DNA of 64,000 bases from Kistimonas sp964291485 (GTDB taxonomy: Bacteria > Pseudomonadota > Gammaproteobacteria > Pseudomonadales > Endozoicomonadaceae). A program made the position numbers and the translations under genes. The DNA lies in NCBI GenBank assembly GCA_964291485.2, contig OZ220224.1:2108001-2172000 (forward strand). Reading direction: 5' to 3'. Below the pieces are notes generated by a model. That model saw nothing but the letters and a program-made list of their open reading frames with translations. It made no database searches and was not told where the DNA came from. Positions 19,124 through 27,328 of the stretch are shown here, in pieces (position 1 is the first letter of the stretch; each line of letters opens with the position of its first letter).

Positions 19124-19682
19124 GATAAAATGGACACTTGCCTACAGCTAAACTGTGGTCTCGTATTCTACCGGTGATTGATAATTAAGGCTCGAGTGCA
19201 GTCGAAGTCGGGAACCTCACAAACCCGAAGACGCCTACATAACCAGACAATGCCAAAGCGTTGACCATGAACGTTTATGAACGAGAACCTTTCCGCCGTT
19301 GTTCCGCAAGAAATCGTTGCTACTTTTTTAGGAAATCGTTCTCCATACGGAGTGCCTCATTTTACCGTTCAAGTTGTTTCAGACGATCAGGTTCAGGTGG
19401 CTGCTCAGGTCGTTCAATGGCTTTGAGATCAGCCGGTATCTTACGCTTATCTGCCACAAGCTTGCCCTCGAAGTATTCCTTGCGCTAACGGGACAACATA
19501 AAGGGATGGATGTCCAGCGATTGTGCAACATCCTTTATTAGCCTGTCTGGTTTGCAGGACATCAGTACAGCACCCACTTTGAATTAATTGCTGTACTGAC
19601 GTGTTTTCTTACCTGTCTTATAGGCGGGCATAGCAGCCTCCGATCTAGTGGTTTTGATGTCCACTAAAACGGGGGAAGTTCA
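19115..19682 (-). pseudogene. Decayed, internally deleted IS3-family element (orfA remnant)
   Basis: On the minus strand from about 19634 a frame reads MPAYKTGKKTRQYSN, stop, FKVGAVLMSCKPDRLIKDVA, then LDIHPFMLSR, stop, RKEYFEGKLVADKR. Further stops follow, each at a place where Gln, Trp or Glu is expected. This is an IS3-type OrfA with nonsense mutations, and only a trace of orfB follows. The outer ends are related inverted repeats (CTTCCCCCG...TGGACA at both ends). At about 570 bp the remnant is less than half an IS3. It is unrelated in sequence to the intact IS3 copy at 21378. Confidence 0.8.
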
Positions 19683-19771
19683 GAGCCGGTCCAAAAGGGT
19701 TGTTTTCTCTCTATCTCATGAAAGTTAGATTCGTCGCCTGATGATAAATAGCCATTCAGGCGACATTCCCG

Positions 19772-21058
19772 TTATACCGAGGCGGTCTTTAAGGGTATTC
19801 TTTTAATGGCTGTGCAAAGAGCTATAGGAAAGAAAAACAGCAGCCACTGCAAGTCAGGCCGAACCAGGAAGCTGTAAGTATCGGTCAGCATTCCGATTTG
19901 GCTAAAAACCAAGAGACAAGCCGCAATAACCATAAGCAGCTTTTTTCTGTGTCTAAATGCAGTGATCAGACACCATGCACTGATCACTGTATATAATAAC
20001 GTGGCAGGTATGCCCCAGTTGTAGGCTAGGTTTAGCTGTATATTATGGGGATGTCTCATTCTATCCCAGTGCACAACAGGTCCCACAAATTCAGCATAAG
20101 CGCCGTGCCCTATCAATGGCTTTTCACTGATATATTCAATAGCAACACGCCAGATCGCAAACCGACTATTAAATCCATCGGCCAGCACTTCGTTGGTTAG
20201 CTTCGCCACATCGTTGTGGAAAAAAGTCAGGAACAGGGTGCATCCTATTCCAAGGATAACGATCAAATGACGCTTCCAGATGTGTTGGCAAAGTAAAAGT
20301 GCAATGCCGACCATGGCCAAGAAGGCTATCAATGGTCCCCGTGAGCCGGAAAGAAGAATAAAGGCTCCGATGATGCCAATTGCCAGAAGTATAGGCACAT
20401 GACGCTGCCAGTTAAACGGTCGCGATGCCAAGTAACCGCAAAGGATAGATGCAAAGGTACCATAATAGAGTGCTGCCAGGATCGGGTTGCCCAGTTCAGC
20501 AAATTCTCCAATCCCGAGGCTGCCTACACGATAACCGTTTTCACCCAGAGCACGGAAGCCAATTGGATGGCCCTGCATTCCAAACTGGTAAATTAGTGTG
20601 ATAAGAGCGAAGGTGGTAGCAACACCAGCAGCTAATAGTAAAAATTGTTCAGGTTTATTCATATGAAGCATGACCGTTCGTACGACATAAAGATAGAGGA
20701 CAATTTTGACTAGTCTGTTGAGTACAGTGCCTGCATCCATACCGTCATCAGCAAAAAATGGATTTATCATGATCCATAAGAACAGTAGTCCAAGCAATTT
20801 TTCACCAGTGCTCATCCCTTTGATACAGTTACTCAAACCATACCGGTAAAGATCAATGCAAAGTGATATTAAACCAGGGAGCAGACACCAGATATAGGTT
20901 TGAGTTATATAACCGCCGTTAGAGCCCAGCCAAAGCATGCCTGTTAACTGAAGGAAAAGGCCAAAGGGCATCAGCCGTTTTTTAAGCAGGACATCAAACC
21001 GTTCAAGCCATATCGGTAATTCATGGTTTCTTTTGGCAGTGAAGGGAATTTGTGTCAT
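19772..21058 (-). CDS. waaL: O-antigen ligase, WaaL-like
   Basis: This 428-residue membrane protein with about eleven to twelve hydrophobic segments belongs to the O-antigen ligase/polymerase family. The conserved SGSRGPLIAF segment lies near residue 245. A periplasmic loop ends in GHGAYAEF and RHPHNIQLNLAYNWG, where the HxxN-type motif is typical of WaaL ligases. It would join the finished O-chain to lipid A-core at the periplasmic face. It is transcribed toward the dehydratase, so it is separate from the main operon. An alternative is a second Wzy-type polymerase, but the HPHN motif favours ligase. Confidence 0.82.
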   Translation of the reverse strand: MTQIPFTAKRNHELPIWLERFDVLLKKRLMPFGLFLQLTGMLWLGSNGGYITQTYIWCLLPGLISLCIDLYRYGLSNCIKGMSTGEKLLGLLFLWIMINPFFADDGMDAGTVLNRLVKIVLYLYVVRTVMLHMNKPEQFLLLAAGVATTFALITLIYQFGMQGHPIGFRALGENGYRVGSLGIGEFAELGNPILAALYYGTFASILCGYLASRPFNWQRHVPILLAIGIIGAFILLSGSRGPLIAFLAMVGIALLLCQHIWKRHLIVILGIGCTLFLTFFHNDVAKLTNEVLADGFNSRFAIWRVAIEYISEKPLIGHGAYAEFVGPVVHWDRMRHPHNIQLNLAYNWGIPATLLYTVISAWCLITAFRHRKKLLMVIAACLLVFSQIGMLTDTYSFLVRPDLQWLLFFFPIALCTAIKRIPLKTASV

Positions 21059-21377
21059 TAGCAGTAAGTAAGTGAAGAAAATGTAAGTATTTAATGGGAG
21101 ATATTGTACAGATGAAGGAGACAGCTGTCGTTATGTAAGGCAGTTAGAGGTGTTGTTCTGTTCCATTATATGCTGCTTCAATCAGTAACAAGCTTTGGTA
21201 TCAAGGGTGATTAGCCTTCATTGTAAAGAGCGAATACTCTAAATCCGCATTTTTAAGGGAGTTGGGGGTATAATAAAACATTGCTAAAGCCACGTCTCTG
21301 CCGAGGAGACTCGCGCGAGTTCAACTTTTGCCTCGCTATCTACCTTTATGTTTTCGGCAAGATGCATAGAGGTATTG
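21059..21377. other. Intergenic region between waaL-like gene and IS3 element
   Basis: No gene is visible. It contains the 10-bp palindrome CTCGCGCGAG (21310s) and a GTCTC...GAGAC inverted repeat just before it. It presumably held the waaL promoter and part of the original comEA upstream region before the IS3 insertion. Confidence 0.4.
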
Positions 21378-21442
21378 TAGTGGTTTAATGATCCCGGACA
21401 CCGTTTTAGGTGGTAAAGTCACCGCCATCAAAGAGGTGTCCA

Positions 21443-21751
21443 ATGACCAGAAAGCGTCGTTCCTTTACGGCAGAATTCAAACTTGAAGCCGCCAGCCTGG
21501 TACTCGATCAGGACTATTCCATATCAGAAGCAAGTCGTTCTCTTGCTGTCGGTGAAACAGTACTCAGACGCTGGGCTAAACAGCTTCAACAAGAGCGTTC
21601 AGGCTGCACGCCTCCCGGCAAAGCTCTGACACCTGAGCAGAAACGCATCCAGGCGCTGGAGGCTCGTGTGAACCGGCTGGAACGGGAGAAAGCCATACTA
21701 AAAAAGGCCACCGCTCTCTTAATGTCGGACGAACTCGAACGTACGAGCTGA
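21443..21751 (+). CDS. IS3-family transposase OrfA
   Basis: This 102-residue protein has a helix-turn-helix (RRSFTAEFKLEAASLVLDQD, then SISEASRSLAVGETVLRRW) and a C-terminal leucine-zipper-like coiled coil (EARVNRLEREKAILKKATALL). It binds the IS ends and is the N-terminal part of the active transposase. A slippery heptamer A AAA AAG at 21700-21706 lies near its end and would send ribosomes into the orfB frame. ATG 21443 is preferred over an upstream GTG at 21410 because the family starts MTRKRR. Confidence 0.9.
   Translation: MTRKRRSFTAEFKLEAASLVLDQDYSISEASRSLAVGETVLRRWAKQLQQERSGCTPPGKALTPEQKRIQALEARVNRLEREKAILKKATALLMSDELERTS
21700..21706 (+). promoter_or_regulatory. Probable -1 ribosomal frameshift site of the IS3 element
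   Basis: The heptamer A AAA AAG is in the orfA reading register (CTA AAA AAG). Slipping by -1 gives a frame that stays open into orfB and reads RTYELIGQLREQETVEL, the usual joining region of IS3 OrfAB proteins. Confidence 0.75.
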
Positions 21752-21759
21752 TCGGCCAA

Positions 21760-22605
21760 TTGAGGGAGCAGGAAACGGTGGAACTGGTCTGCTCAGTATT
21801 TGATATTGCCCCATCTTGCTTTTATGACCATTTACGCCGAAAACAGTCCATCGATGTTGAACGCCTGCATCTTCGAAGTGAGGTCAACCGACTCTTTACT
21901 GCAAGCCGCTCGTCTGCTGGCAGCAGAACACTGGCGCTGATGATGCGTGAACAAGGGCATATCATCGGACGCTATAAAGTGCGTCGGTTAATGAAAGAGG
22001 CCGCATTGGTGTGCAAACAACCGGGCTCACACAACGATAAGGTGCCAACAGTAGAACGACTGGACATTCCAAACCGTCTGAATCGGGTATTTGATGTGGA
22101 AGCTCCCGACCAGGTGTGGTGCGGTGATATCACGTATATCTGGACAGGCTGCAAGTGGAGCTATCTGGCGACAGTGTTGGATTTATATCGTCGCCGGGTT
22201 GTCGGTTGGGCCATGTCTGAGCGACCAGATGCTTCATTGGCCATAACTGCACTGGATATGGCTTATGCGCAACGTGGTAAGCCTTCAGGGTTGCTGTTTC
22301 ACTCAGATCAAGGCAGCCAGTATGCCAGTCGTATCTTCAGGCAATGGTTATGGCGCTATCGTATGACACAGAGTATGAGTCGGCGTGGCAATTGCTGGGA
22401 TAATGCACCAATGGAGCGCTTATTCAGAAGTTTGAAAACTGAATGGATTCCGGTAACAGGCTACTCAAATCTGGCACAGGCGAGACGGGATATCAGTTAT
22501 TACCTGATGGATTATTACAACTGGCAGCGACCACATCATCATAATGGTGGACTACCGCCTGCCTTGGCTGAGAATCGGCTTAACTTATTGTCCGGGAATT
22601 GTTGA
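21760..22605 (+). CDS. IS3-family transposase OrfB (DDE integrase domain)
   Basis: These 281 residues are counted from an internal ATG, but the frame is open further upstream and the active product is probably the OrfAB frameshift fusion. The HTH_21-like segment (SRSSAGSRTLALMMREQGHIIG) precedes the rve catalytic core. The core has WCGDITYI (first Asp), FHSDQGSQY (second Asp) and the Glu in NAPMERLFRSLKTEW. All three catalytic residues are present and no internal stop is seen, so the element may be active. Confidence 0.93.
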   Translation: MREQETVELVCSVFDIAPSCFYDHLRRKQSIDVERLHLRSEVNRLFTASRSSAGSRTLALMMREQGHIIGRYKVRRLMKEAALVCKQPGSHNDKVPTVERLDIPNRLNRVFDVEAPDQVWCGDITYIWTGCKWSYLATVLDLYRRRVVGWAMSERPDASLAITALDMAYAQRGKPSGLLFHSDQGSQYASRIFRQWLWRYRMTQSMSRRGNCWDNAPMERLFRSLKTEWIPVTGYSNLAQARRDISYYLMDYYNWQRPHHHNGGLPPALAENRLNLLSGNC

Positions 22606-22844
22606 CCACTACATGTTGCTGATGACAGACTACAAAGAGTCTGAACCATACGGGTTGAGGTTGTAACTATCGTGTTCTGTTTATCCCGAAGAAAAGGATT
22701 TATCGGAGCTTGCATAAGTGGCTTCAATACGTACTGGCTGGAAACATTTGGCCTTGCAAACTGGGAAATCTATGTCTAGCTTAAGACTGTAAATAAGACG
22801 CAAGTCTTGTTTTCCCCCTCATGGTTATTAAAGGAATGATACCT

Positions 22845-23120
22845 ATGACACGTAATATCTTCGCCGCTTTGCTCGTTGCTGTTCTTAGCTTCAGCTCTCT
22901 TGCGTTTGCTGAAGGTAAATCCGGGAAGATCAATATCAATACGGCCAATGCCAAGATTCTCGATAAAGAGCTCAAGTATGTGGGTGAAACTATCGCCAAG
23001 CGGATAGTTGAATACCGCAAGAAGCACGGCAACTTCACCAGTATCGAAGAGTTAAGCAATGTCAGGGGTATTGGAAAGAAGGTCGTCGAGGCGAATAAAA
23101 AGAATGTTGTTGTTCAGTAG
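22845..23120 (+). CDS. comEA: ComEA-like helix-hairpin-helix DNA-binding protein
   Basis: This 91-residue exported protein has a signal peptide (MTRNIFAALLVAVLSFSSLAFA, cleavage after AFA) followed by one helix-hairpin-helix domain (ININTANAKILDKELKYVG...NVRGIGKKVVEAN). It is like the periplasmic DNA-binding domain of competence protein ComEA. ATG 22845 with AAAGGA upstream is chosen because it begins the signal peptide. Earlier in-frame starts at 22821 and 22836 would spoil the charged N-terminus. A ComEA-like gene in this place next to uvrB fits the Pseudomonas-type synteny. The role is DNA uptake or unknown. Confidence 0.85.
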   Translation: MTRNIFAALLVAVLSFSSLAFAEGKSGKININTANAKILDKELKYVGETIAKRIVEYRKKHGNFTSIEELSNVRGIGKKVVEANKKNVVVQ

Positions 23121-23137
23121 CATATGATCACCGGTGA

Positions 23138-23170
23138 CAAAAAGGGCTTCCGAATCGGAAGCCCTTTTTG
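23138..23170. terminator. Bidirectional terminator between comEA-like gene and uvrB
   Basis: Arms of 15 bp (CAAAAAGGGCTTCCG at 23138-23152 and its exact complement at 23156-23170) flank AAT. T-runs leave on both strands, so the hairpin serves both convergent genes. Confidence 0.92.
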
Positions 23171-23207
23171 TTGGGTGGGGCTACGAGGTATGCACTTAAA
23201 TGCTGTG

Positions 23208-25220
23208 TCAGTGTTTTAGAACATTCTCTTTCAATTGGTTGATCTTATCACGCACAGCAGCGGCTTCTTCAAACTCAAGGTTTTTGGCATGCTCAAACAT
23301 TTGCTGCTCCAGTGATTTCAGCGTTTTGGCGAGCTGCTTCGGATCCAGTGCACTTGTGTCTATCTGTTCTTCGGTTTTTACCTCTGCAGCCTTGCGCGTC
23401 TGTTTGGTGCGTCGTCCGGGAATAGCGCCTTCCATGATATCCGCAATCTGCTTGGTGACGCCCTTAGGCGTAATGTTATGTTCCTTGTTGAAGGCCAGCT
23501 GTTTTTCTCTTCGACGTTCGGTCTCATCCATCGCTCGTTGCATGGAACCCGTAATGCGGTCGGCATAGAGGATCGCTTTACCGTTAAGGTTTCGAGCGGC
23601 CCGTCCAATAGTCTGGATGAGTGATCGATCAGAACGCAGGAAACCTTCCTTGTCAGCATCAAGAATCGCAACAAGCGACACTTCTGGCATATCGAGGCCT
23701 TCCCGCAGTAAGTTGATACCCACCAGGACATCGAAGGCGCCGATGCGTAAATCGCGAATGATCTCTACCCGTTCAACGGTATCGATGTCGGAGTGCAGGT
23801 AGCGAACCCTGACCCCTTGTTCAGACAAATATTCTGTCAGGTCTTCTGCCATTCGTTTGGTCAGAACAGTAATCAGAATGCGGTCACCCTGTGCAGTACG
23901 CTTGTTGATTTCAGACAGAACATCATCGACCTGAGTTGTGGCTGGGCGCACTTCTATCTCAGGGTCGATCAGGCCTGTGGGGCGAACCACCTGCTCAACG
24001 ACTTGATCCTGGTGTTCTTTTTCATAGGGGCCGGGCGTTGCAGAAACAAAAATGGTTTGTGGCCGCTTGCTTTCCCATTCTTCAAATTTCATTGGGCGGT
24101 TGTCGAGCGCGGAGGGCAGGCGGAAACCATATTCAACCAGCGTCTCCTTTCGTGAGCGGTCACCCCGGTACATGCCGCCGATTTGTGGCACTGTGACATG
24201 TGATTCATCGAGAACCAGCAACGAATTATCAGGCAGATAATCAAACAGGGTGGGTGGGGGCTCACCCGGCCCACGGCCTGAGAGGTAGCGGGAATAGTTT
24301 TCAACGCCTGTGCAGTAACCCAGTTCCACCATCATTTCTATGTCAAAACGGGTACGTTGTTCCAGGCGCTGTGCTTCTACCAGCTTGTCGTTTTCTCTTA
24401 ATACCTGTAGCCGTTCTTCCAGTTCCACTTTGATGTAATCAATGGCATCAATAATAGTTTGTCGGGGGGTGACGTAGTGGGATTTGGGAAAAACGGTCAC
24501 CCGTGGAACACGACGCAGAACTTCTCCGGTTAATGGATCAAACCAACTGATGTTTTCCAGTTCATCATCAAACAACTCTAGCCGTATGGCCTCTTTTTCC
24601 GAATCAGCAGGGAAAACATCAATGACATCGCCGCGAACCCGGTAAGTGGCTCGCTTCAGCTCCATATCATTGCGGGTGTATTGCAGTTCGGCCAGGCGAC
24701 GCAGTACTTGTCGCTGATCAATGGTGTCACCACGGCTTAGATGCAACACCATCTTGAAATACGACTCAGGATCACCCAGACCATAAATCGCGGACACGGT
24801 TGCAACGATGATCGCATCATCGCGTTCCATCAGTGCTTTGGTCGCAGAGAGCCGCATCTGCTCGATGTGATCGTTTACTGAGGCGTCTTTTTCAATGAAC
24901 GTATCGGAGGAGGGGACGTAAGCCTCCGGCTGATAATAATCGTAGTAAGACACAAAATACTCGACGGCATTGTTCGGAAAGAATTCCCGGAACTCGCCAT
25001 AAAGCTGTGCCGCCAGGGTCTTGTTGGGTGCCATGATCAGCGTCGGGCGCTGAAGGTTCTGGATGACATTGGCAATGGTGAACGTCTTGCCCGAACCGGT
25101 CACGCCCAGCAGGGTCTGACAGGCCAGGCCACTGTCGGCCCCGGCGGTCAGTTTACGGATGGCGTCCGGCTGGTCGCCGGCGGGCTGGAAATCGGAGACT
25201 ACCTGGAATCGTGGGCCCAT
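23208..25220 (-). CDS. uvrB: UvrABC system protein B
   Basis: This 670-residue protein is full-length UvrB, the helicase-like damage-verification subunit of nucleotide excision repair, working with UvrA and UvrC. The Walker A motif GVTGSGKT lies at 39-46. The beta-hairpin region with YYDYYQPEAYVP near 95 and the DESHVT helicase motif are intact. The C-terminal UVR domain (KSLEQQMFEHAKNLEFEEAA...) that contacts UvrC is complete. The gene ends at the shared terminator with the comEA-like gene and diverges from the aminotransferase gene. Confidence 0.98.
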   Translation of the reverse strand: MGPRFQVVSDFQPAGDQPDAIRKLTAGADSGLACQTLLGVTGSGKTFTIANVIQNLQRPTLIMAPNKTLAAQLYGEFREFFPNNAVEYFVSYYDYYQPEAYVPSSDTFIEKDASVNDHIEQMRLSATKALMERDDAIIVATVSAIYGLGDPESYFKMVLHLSRGDTIDQRQVLRRLAELQYTRNDMELKRATYRVRGDVIDVFPADSEKEAIRLELFDDELENISWFDPLTGEVLRRVPRVTVFPKSHYVTPRQTIIDAIDYIKVELEERLQVLRENDKLVEAQRLEQRTRFDIEMMVELGYCTGVENYSRYLSGRGPGEPPPTLFDYLPDNSLLVLDESHVTVPQIGGMYRGDRSRKETLVEYGFRLPSALDNRPMKFEEWESKRPQTIFVSATPGPYEKEHQDQVVEQVVRPTGLIDPEIEVRPATTQVDDVLSEINKRTAQGDRILITVLTKRMAEDLTEYLSEQGVRVRYLHSDIDTVERVEIIRDLRIGAFDVLVGINLLREGLDMPEVSLVAILDADKEGFLRSDRSLIQTIGRAARNLNGKAILYADRITGSMQRAMDETERRREKQLAFNKEHNITPKGVTKQIADIMEGAIPGRRTKQTRKAAEVKTEEQIDTSALDPKQLAKTLKSLEQQMFEHAKNLEFEEAAAVRDKINQLKENVLKH

Positions 25221-25363
25221 GGGTTCCTGCTATCCTGTGGATCATGTAGTATGGCGTCGTATGACAAGTTAGTGTGCCAATTCCTTATACAACAGGCCAG
25301 TCTGCTTGGCCGGAAGCCCCCGATCCCGGGTGAGACGCTTCCCGAAATAAAGAGGATATCAGC

Positions 25364-26542
25364 TTGGACCAGCAACTTTCCCGTAGAGTTCAGAGTATCA
25401 AACCTTCCCCGACCCTGGCGGTGACCACTCGGGCGGCGGAACTCCGTGCGGCTGGAAAGGACATTATTGGCCTTGGCGCCGGCGAGCCGGACTTCGATAC
25501 GCCGGATCATATCAAGGAAGCGGCCATCAAGGCGATTCATGATGGCAAGACCAAGTATACCGCGGTGGACGGTACCCCCGAGCTGAAGCAGGCCGTGATT
25601 GACAAGTTCGCACGAGATAATGGCTTCAATTATGAACCGGGTCAGATCCTGGTGTCCTGTGGCGGCAAGCAAAGCTTTTTTAACCTGTCGCTGGCGTTAT
25701 TAAATCCCGGTGACGAAGTGGTGATTCCCGCGCCTTACTGGGTGTCTTATCCGGATATGGTCACCATCGCTGAAGGTGTGCCAGTGATTGTCGAAACCAC
25801 ACAGGCTACCCGCTTCAAGCTGAGTGCCGAGCAGCTGGATAACGCCATTACCGACAAAACCCGGTTGGTGGTCATTAACAGTCCGTCTAACCCAACCGGT
25901 ACCGCTTACAGTGCCGATGAGTTGAAAGCACTGGCGGACGTCCTGCTGAAGTACCCCGATGTGATGGTCGCAACCGATGATATGTATGAGCATATCCTCT
26001 GGCCGGGGCAGACCTTCGTGAACATCCTTAATGTTTGTCCTGAGCTTTATGATCGCACCATTGTTTTGAATGGGGTCTCCAAGGCTTATTCCATGACCGG
26101 TTGGCGTATTGGTTATGCCGGTGGCCCGAAGGCTTTGATTGCCAGCATGAAAAAGATCCAGTCCCAGAGTACTTCCAACCCTTGCTCGATTGCCCAGGCG
26201 GCTGCGGTTGCGGCGCTGGCGGGGCCACAGGATTGTGTCGCGACCATGGTGAAAGCCTTCAAACAGCGTCATGACCATGTTGTGGAGCGACTGAACCGGT
26301 TGCCGGGCGTAGAAGCTATTACTGCAGACGGTACGTTCTATAGCTTCCCGGATTTCTCCGGTGTGATCGCTGCCAAAGGTTATAGCTCTGACCTGGATCT
26401 GGCCGAAGCGCTTCTTGAGGCGGGTGTTGCGATGGTGCCCGGTTCCGCGTTTGGTGCGCCGGGTCACATGCGTCTGTCGTTTGCGACCAGCCTGGAAGCA
26501 CTCGATAAGGCGTTGGATCGTCTGGAAATCGCTGTCGCCTGA
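25364..26542 (+). CDS. Class I aspartate aminotransferase (bacterial Ib type)
   Basis: This 392-residue PLP enzyme interconverts aspartate and 2-oxoglutarate with oxaloacetate and glutamate, or prephenate in some relatives. The N-terminus SRRVQSIKPSPTLAVTTRA and GLGAGEPDFDTP are typical of subgroup Ib. The PLP lysine is Lys240 in NGVSKAYSMTGWRIGY, and the carboxylate-binding Arg near the C-terminus (MRLSFATS) is present. The start is TTG with AGAGGA at 25351-25356, seven bases upstream. It is divergent from uvrB, as in pseudomonads. Confidence 0.92.
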   Translation: MDQQLSRRVQSIKPSPTLAVTTRAAELRAAGKDIIGLGAGEPDFDTPDHIKEAAIKAIHDGKTKYTAVDGTPELKQAVIDKFARDNGFNYEPGQILVSCGGKQSFFNLSLALLNPGDEVVIPAPYWVSYPDMVTIAEGVPVIVETTQATRFKLSAEQLDNAITDKTRLVVINSPSNPTGTAYSADELKALADVLLKYPDVMVATDDMYEHILWPGQTFVNILNVCPELYDRTIVLNGVSKAYSMTGWRIGYAGGPKALIASMKKIQSQSTSNPCSIAQAAAVAALAGPQDCVATMVKAFKQRHDHVVERLNRLPGVEAITADGTFYSFPDFSGVIAAKGYSSDLDLAEALLEAGVAMVPGSAFGAPGHMRLSFATSLEALDKALDRLEIAVA

Positions 26543-26567
26543 TCCCGGTTTTCAACAACGTTATTGG

Positions 26568-26606
26568 CAAAGGCCTGAAGCTGCTGAGCAGTCTCAGGCC
26601 TTTTTT
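26568..26606 (+). terminator. Terminator of the aminotransferase gene
   Basis: AAAGGCCTGA and TCAGGCCTTTTTT form a 10-bp stem with T-run, 26 bases after the stop codon. Confidence 0.9.
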
Positions 26607-26693
26607 CAGGGTGCGGTTTAACGCAGTGAATTAACACGGAAAACCGGTTGACCTCTCCTGGGACGATCAGTACCATACGCCTGCATCGACTGA

Positions 26694-26769
26694 TCCCCGA
26701 TAGCTCAGTTGGTAGAGCAAATGACTGTTAATCATTGGGTCGCTGGTTCGAGTCCAGCTCGGGGAGCCA
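26694..26769 (+). tRNA. tRNA-Asn(GTT)
   Basis: The 76-nt gene has a 7-bp acceptor stem (TCCCCGA/TCGGGGA), the D-loop TAGCTCAGTTGGTAGAGC, anticodon loop CTGTTAA with GTT, a GGTTCGAGTCC T-arm and an encoded CCA. A hairpin with T7 follows 29 bases downstream, so it is a separate transcript from the valine tRNAs. Confidence 0.97.
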
Positions 26770-26797
26770 TCAAAACGATGGCGAGATCAGTAGCAAT

Positions 26798-26828
26798 CAA
26801 CCGGAAGCGAAAGCATCCGGTTTTTTTG
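26798..26828 (+). terminator. Terminator after tRNA-Asn
   Basis: AACCGGA and TCCGGTT enclose a GC-GAAA-GC inner hairpin, and seven T follow. Confidence 0.85.
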
Positions 26829-26860
26829 TCCGACAGTTTTACTGTGAAGGCTACGGTAGC

Positions 26861-26937
26861 AGGCGGTTAGCTCAGCTGGTTAGAGCGCAACGTTGACATC
26901 GTTGAGGTCGCTGGTTCGATTCCAGTATCGCCTACCA
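26861..26937 (+). tRNA. tRNA-Val(GAC), copy 1
   Basis: The 77-nt gene has a loop TTGACAT (anticodon GAC) on a CAACG/CGTTG stem and encodes CCA. It differs from the next two copies by one base in the 3' acceptor strand (ATCGCCT against ACCGCCT), which turns one G-C pair into G-U. Confidence 0.96.
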
Positions 26938-27027
26938 TTTCAATGCTTCAAAGAAGTATCCTGTAGCAAAAAAGTCGGGCAAGCTATTGAGTTTTAGTGC
27001 GGCATGAGTATCATGCGGCGCATCTGA

Positions 27028-27104
27028 AGGCGGTTAGCTCAGCTGGTTAGAGCGCAACGTTGACATCGTTGAGGTCGCTGGTTCGATTCCAGTACCGCCT
27101 ACCA
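27028..27104 (+). tRNA. tRNA-Val(GAC), copy 2
   Basis: The 77-nt gene is identical to copy 3 and has a fully paired acceptor stem, anticodon GAC and an encoded CCA. It lies 90 bases after copy 1 with no terminator between, so the three valine genes are probably one transcript. Confidence 0.97.
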
Positions 27105-27143
27105 ATTTCGCCATTATTGGCAATGTGTTAAAAACAGCTTTAG

Positions 27144-27220
27144 AGGCGGTTAGCTCAGCTGGTTAGAGCGCAACGTTGACATCGTTGAGGTCGCTGGTTC
27201 GATTCCAGTACCGCCTACCA
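27144..27220 (+). tRNA. tRNA-Val(GAC), copy 3
   Basis: The 77-nt gene is identical to copy 2 and is the last gene of the valine tRNA array. The strong terminator at 27226 follows directly. Confidence 0.97.
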
Positions 27221-27225
27221 TTATC

Positions 27226-27257
27226 AAAAAGGGATCTGCATTGCAGATCCCTTTTTT
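27226..27257 (+). terminator. Terminator of the tRNA-Val array
   Basis: AAAAAGGGATCTGCA and TGCAGATCCCTTTTTT pair around one T (a small ATT loop), six bases after the last tRNA. The A-run makes it usable from the other side by ppnN too. Confidence 0.92.
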
Positions 27258-27328
27258 GTTGTTTTCGATAAATATGTGACTGAGTCAGGCAGTTGTAAGC
27301 TGCCCGACTCATGTGGCTATGTCAGTGA

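Larger units (their letters stand above)
21378..22611 (+). mobile_element. Complete IS3-family insertion sequence, about 1234 bp
   Basis: The termini are related inverted repeats: TAGTGGTTTAATGATCCCGG on the left, and on the inverted right TAGTGGTCAACAATTCCCGG, both continuing ACA. Two overlapping reading frames (orfA, orfB) lie inside, as in IS3 elements. No clear 3-4 bp target duplication is seen, since the flanks differ. The element lies between the waaL-like gene and comEA-like gene. Confidence 0.88.
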
